Part shown: positions 57,545 to 57,646 of the stretch, piece after piece
How positions within the stretch are numbered: the first letter of the stretch is position 1
How the letters are laid out: each line of letters begins with the position of its first letter
DNA from: a virus
Length of the DNA stretch: 57,646 bases
IMG/VR virus record: IMGVR_UViG_3300023180_000063
Coordinates: 1-57,646 of that record
Direction: 5' to 3' (one strand)
Program-made: the position numbers and the translations under genes
Notes under the pieces: model-generated
The model's database searches: none
Told to the model about the DNA's origin: nothing
Seen by the model: the letters and a program-made list of their open reading frames with translations, nothing else

Positions 57545-57646
57545 CAGGCAAACTGAACCTGCTGAGCCAACACCGTAAACGTAGCGCTAGCAGTCTTGAC
57601 AACAGTAAACAGGTAAGCATCAACCGAACTAGCATTACCGAAGTGG
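57544..57646 (-). CDS. Tail fibre-module gene, 5' part outside the window
   Basis: A reading frame enters from the right edge and ends with TGA at 57544-57546, sharing one base with the next ATG. The 33 visible residues end FTVLAQQVQFA, with NASSVDAYLFTVVKT before. It is the C-terminus of a further gene in the minus-strand tail operon; nothing more can be said. Confidence 0.6.
   Translation of the reverse strand, partial: HFGNASSVDAYLFTVVKTASATFTVLAQQVQFA

Noticed and set aside
1-57646. tRNA genes, integrase and attachment sites
   Set aside because: No cloverleaf, recombinase or att-like duplication was visible by eye; a tRNAscan-SE run would be needed to exclude tRNAs.

Overview
This window is a 57.6 kb piece of a large tailed double-stranded DNA phage, cut at both ends: a gene runs off each edge. 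The long tape measure, the gpG/gpT tail chaperone pair and a distal-tail protein indicate a siphovirus. A WhiB-like regulator, a protein family restricted to Actinobacteria and their phages, points to an actinobacterial host. No integrase, repressor, tRNA, CRISPR array, terminase, portal or lysis gene was recognised, so more of the genome lies outside the window. No stretch above 300 bases lacks a gene.

Layout. (1) Bases 1-30863, plus strand: one giant multi-enzyme protein of more than 3,880 residues (ADP-ribosyltransferase-like, kinase-like, DnaQ-like exonuclease, SF1 helicase and NUDIX regions), then the head module (small Cys-rich proteins, a 1,375-residue prohead protease fusion, a major capsid protein with a long acidic N-terminus, a second capsid-like protein), then tail and connector genes up to the tape measure and a first fibre protein. 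(2) Bases 30865-47027, minus strand: replication, recombination and nucleotide metabolism, including WhiB, a Dcm-like methyltransferase, a dUTPase/dCTPase-like enzyme, two glycosyltransferase-like proteins, a DUF669/SSB-like protein, Sak4-like ATPase, Cas4/RecB-like nuclease, SNF2 helicase, RuvC-like resolvase, DNA polymerase I, two deaminases, a ThyA-family enzyme and a kinase/glycosylase fusion. (3) Bases 47115-57646, minus strand: the rest of the tail (distal tail protein, tail hub, fibres), including an 18-repeat kelch-like protein and a glycine-rich adhesin.

Three things stand out. The ThyA-family enzyme has Asp where thymidylate synthases have the pyrimidine-reading Asn, the same change as in T4 dCMP hydroxymethylase. 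Together with a dUTPase/dCTPase, a dNMP kinase and two glycosyltransferase-like genes it suggests a T4-style glycosylated hydroxymethylcytosine pathway in an actinophage. The giant protein next to the head genes resembles a packaged, ejected multi-enzyme effector. A small beta module of roughly 60 residues recurs five times in four different virion proteins on both strands.
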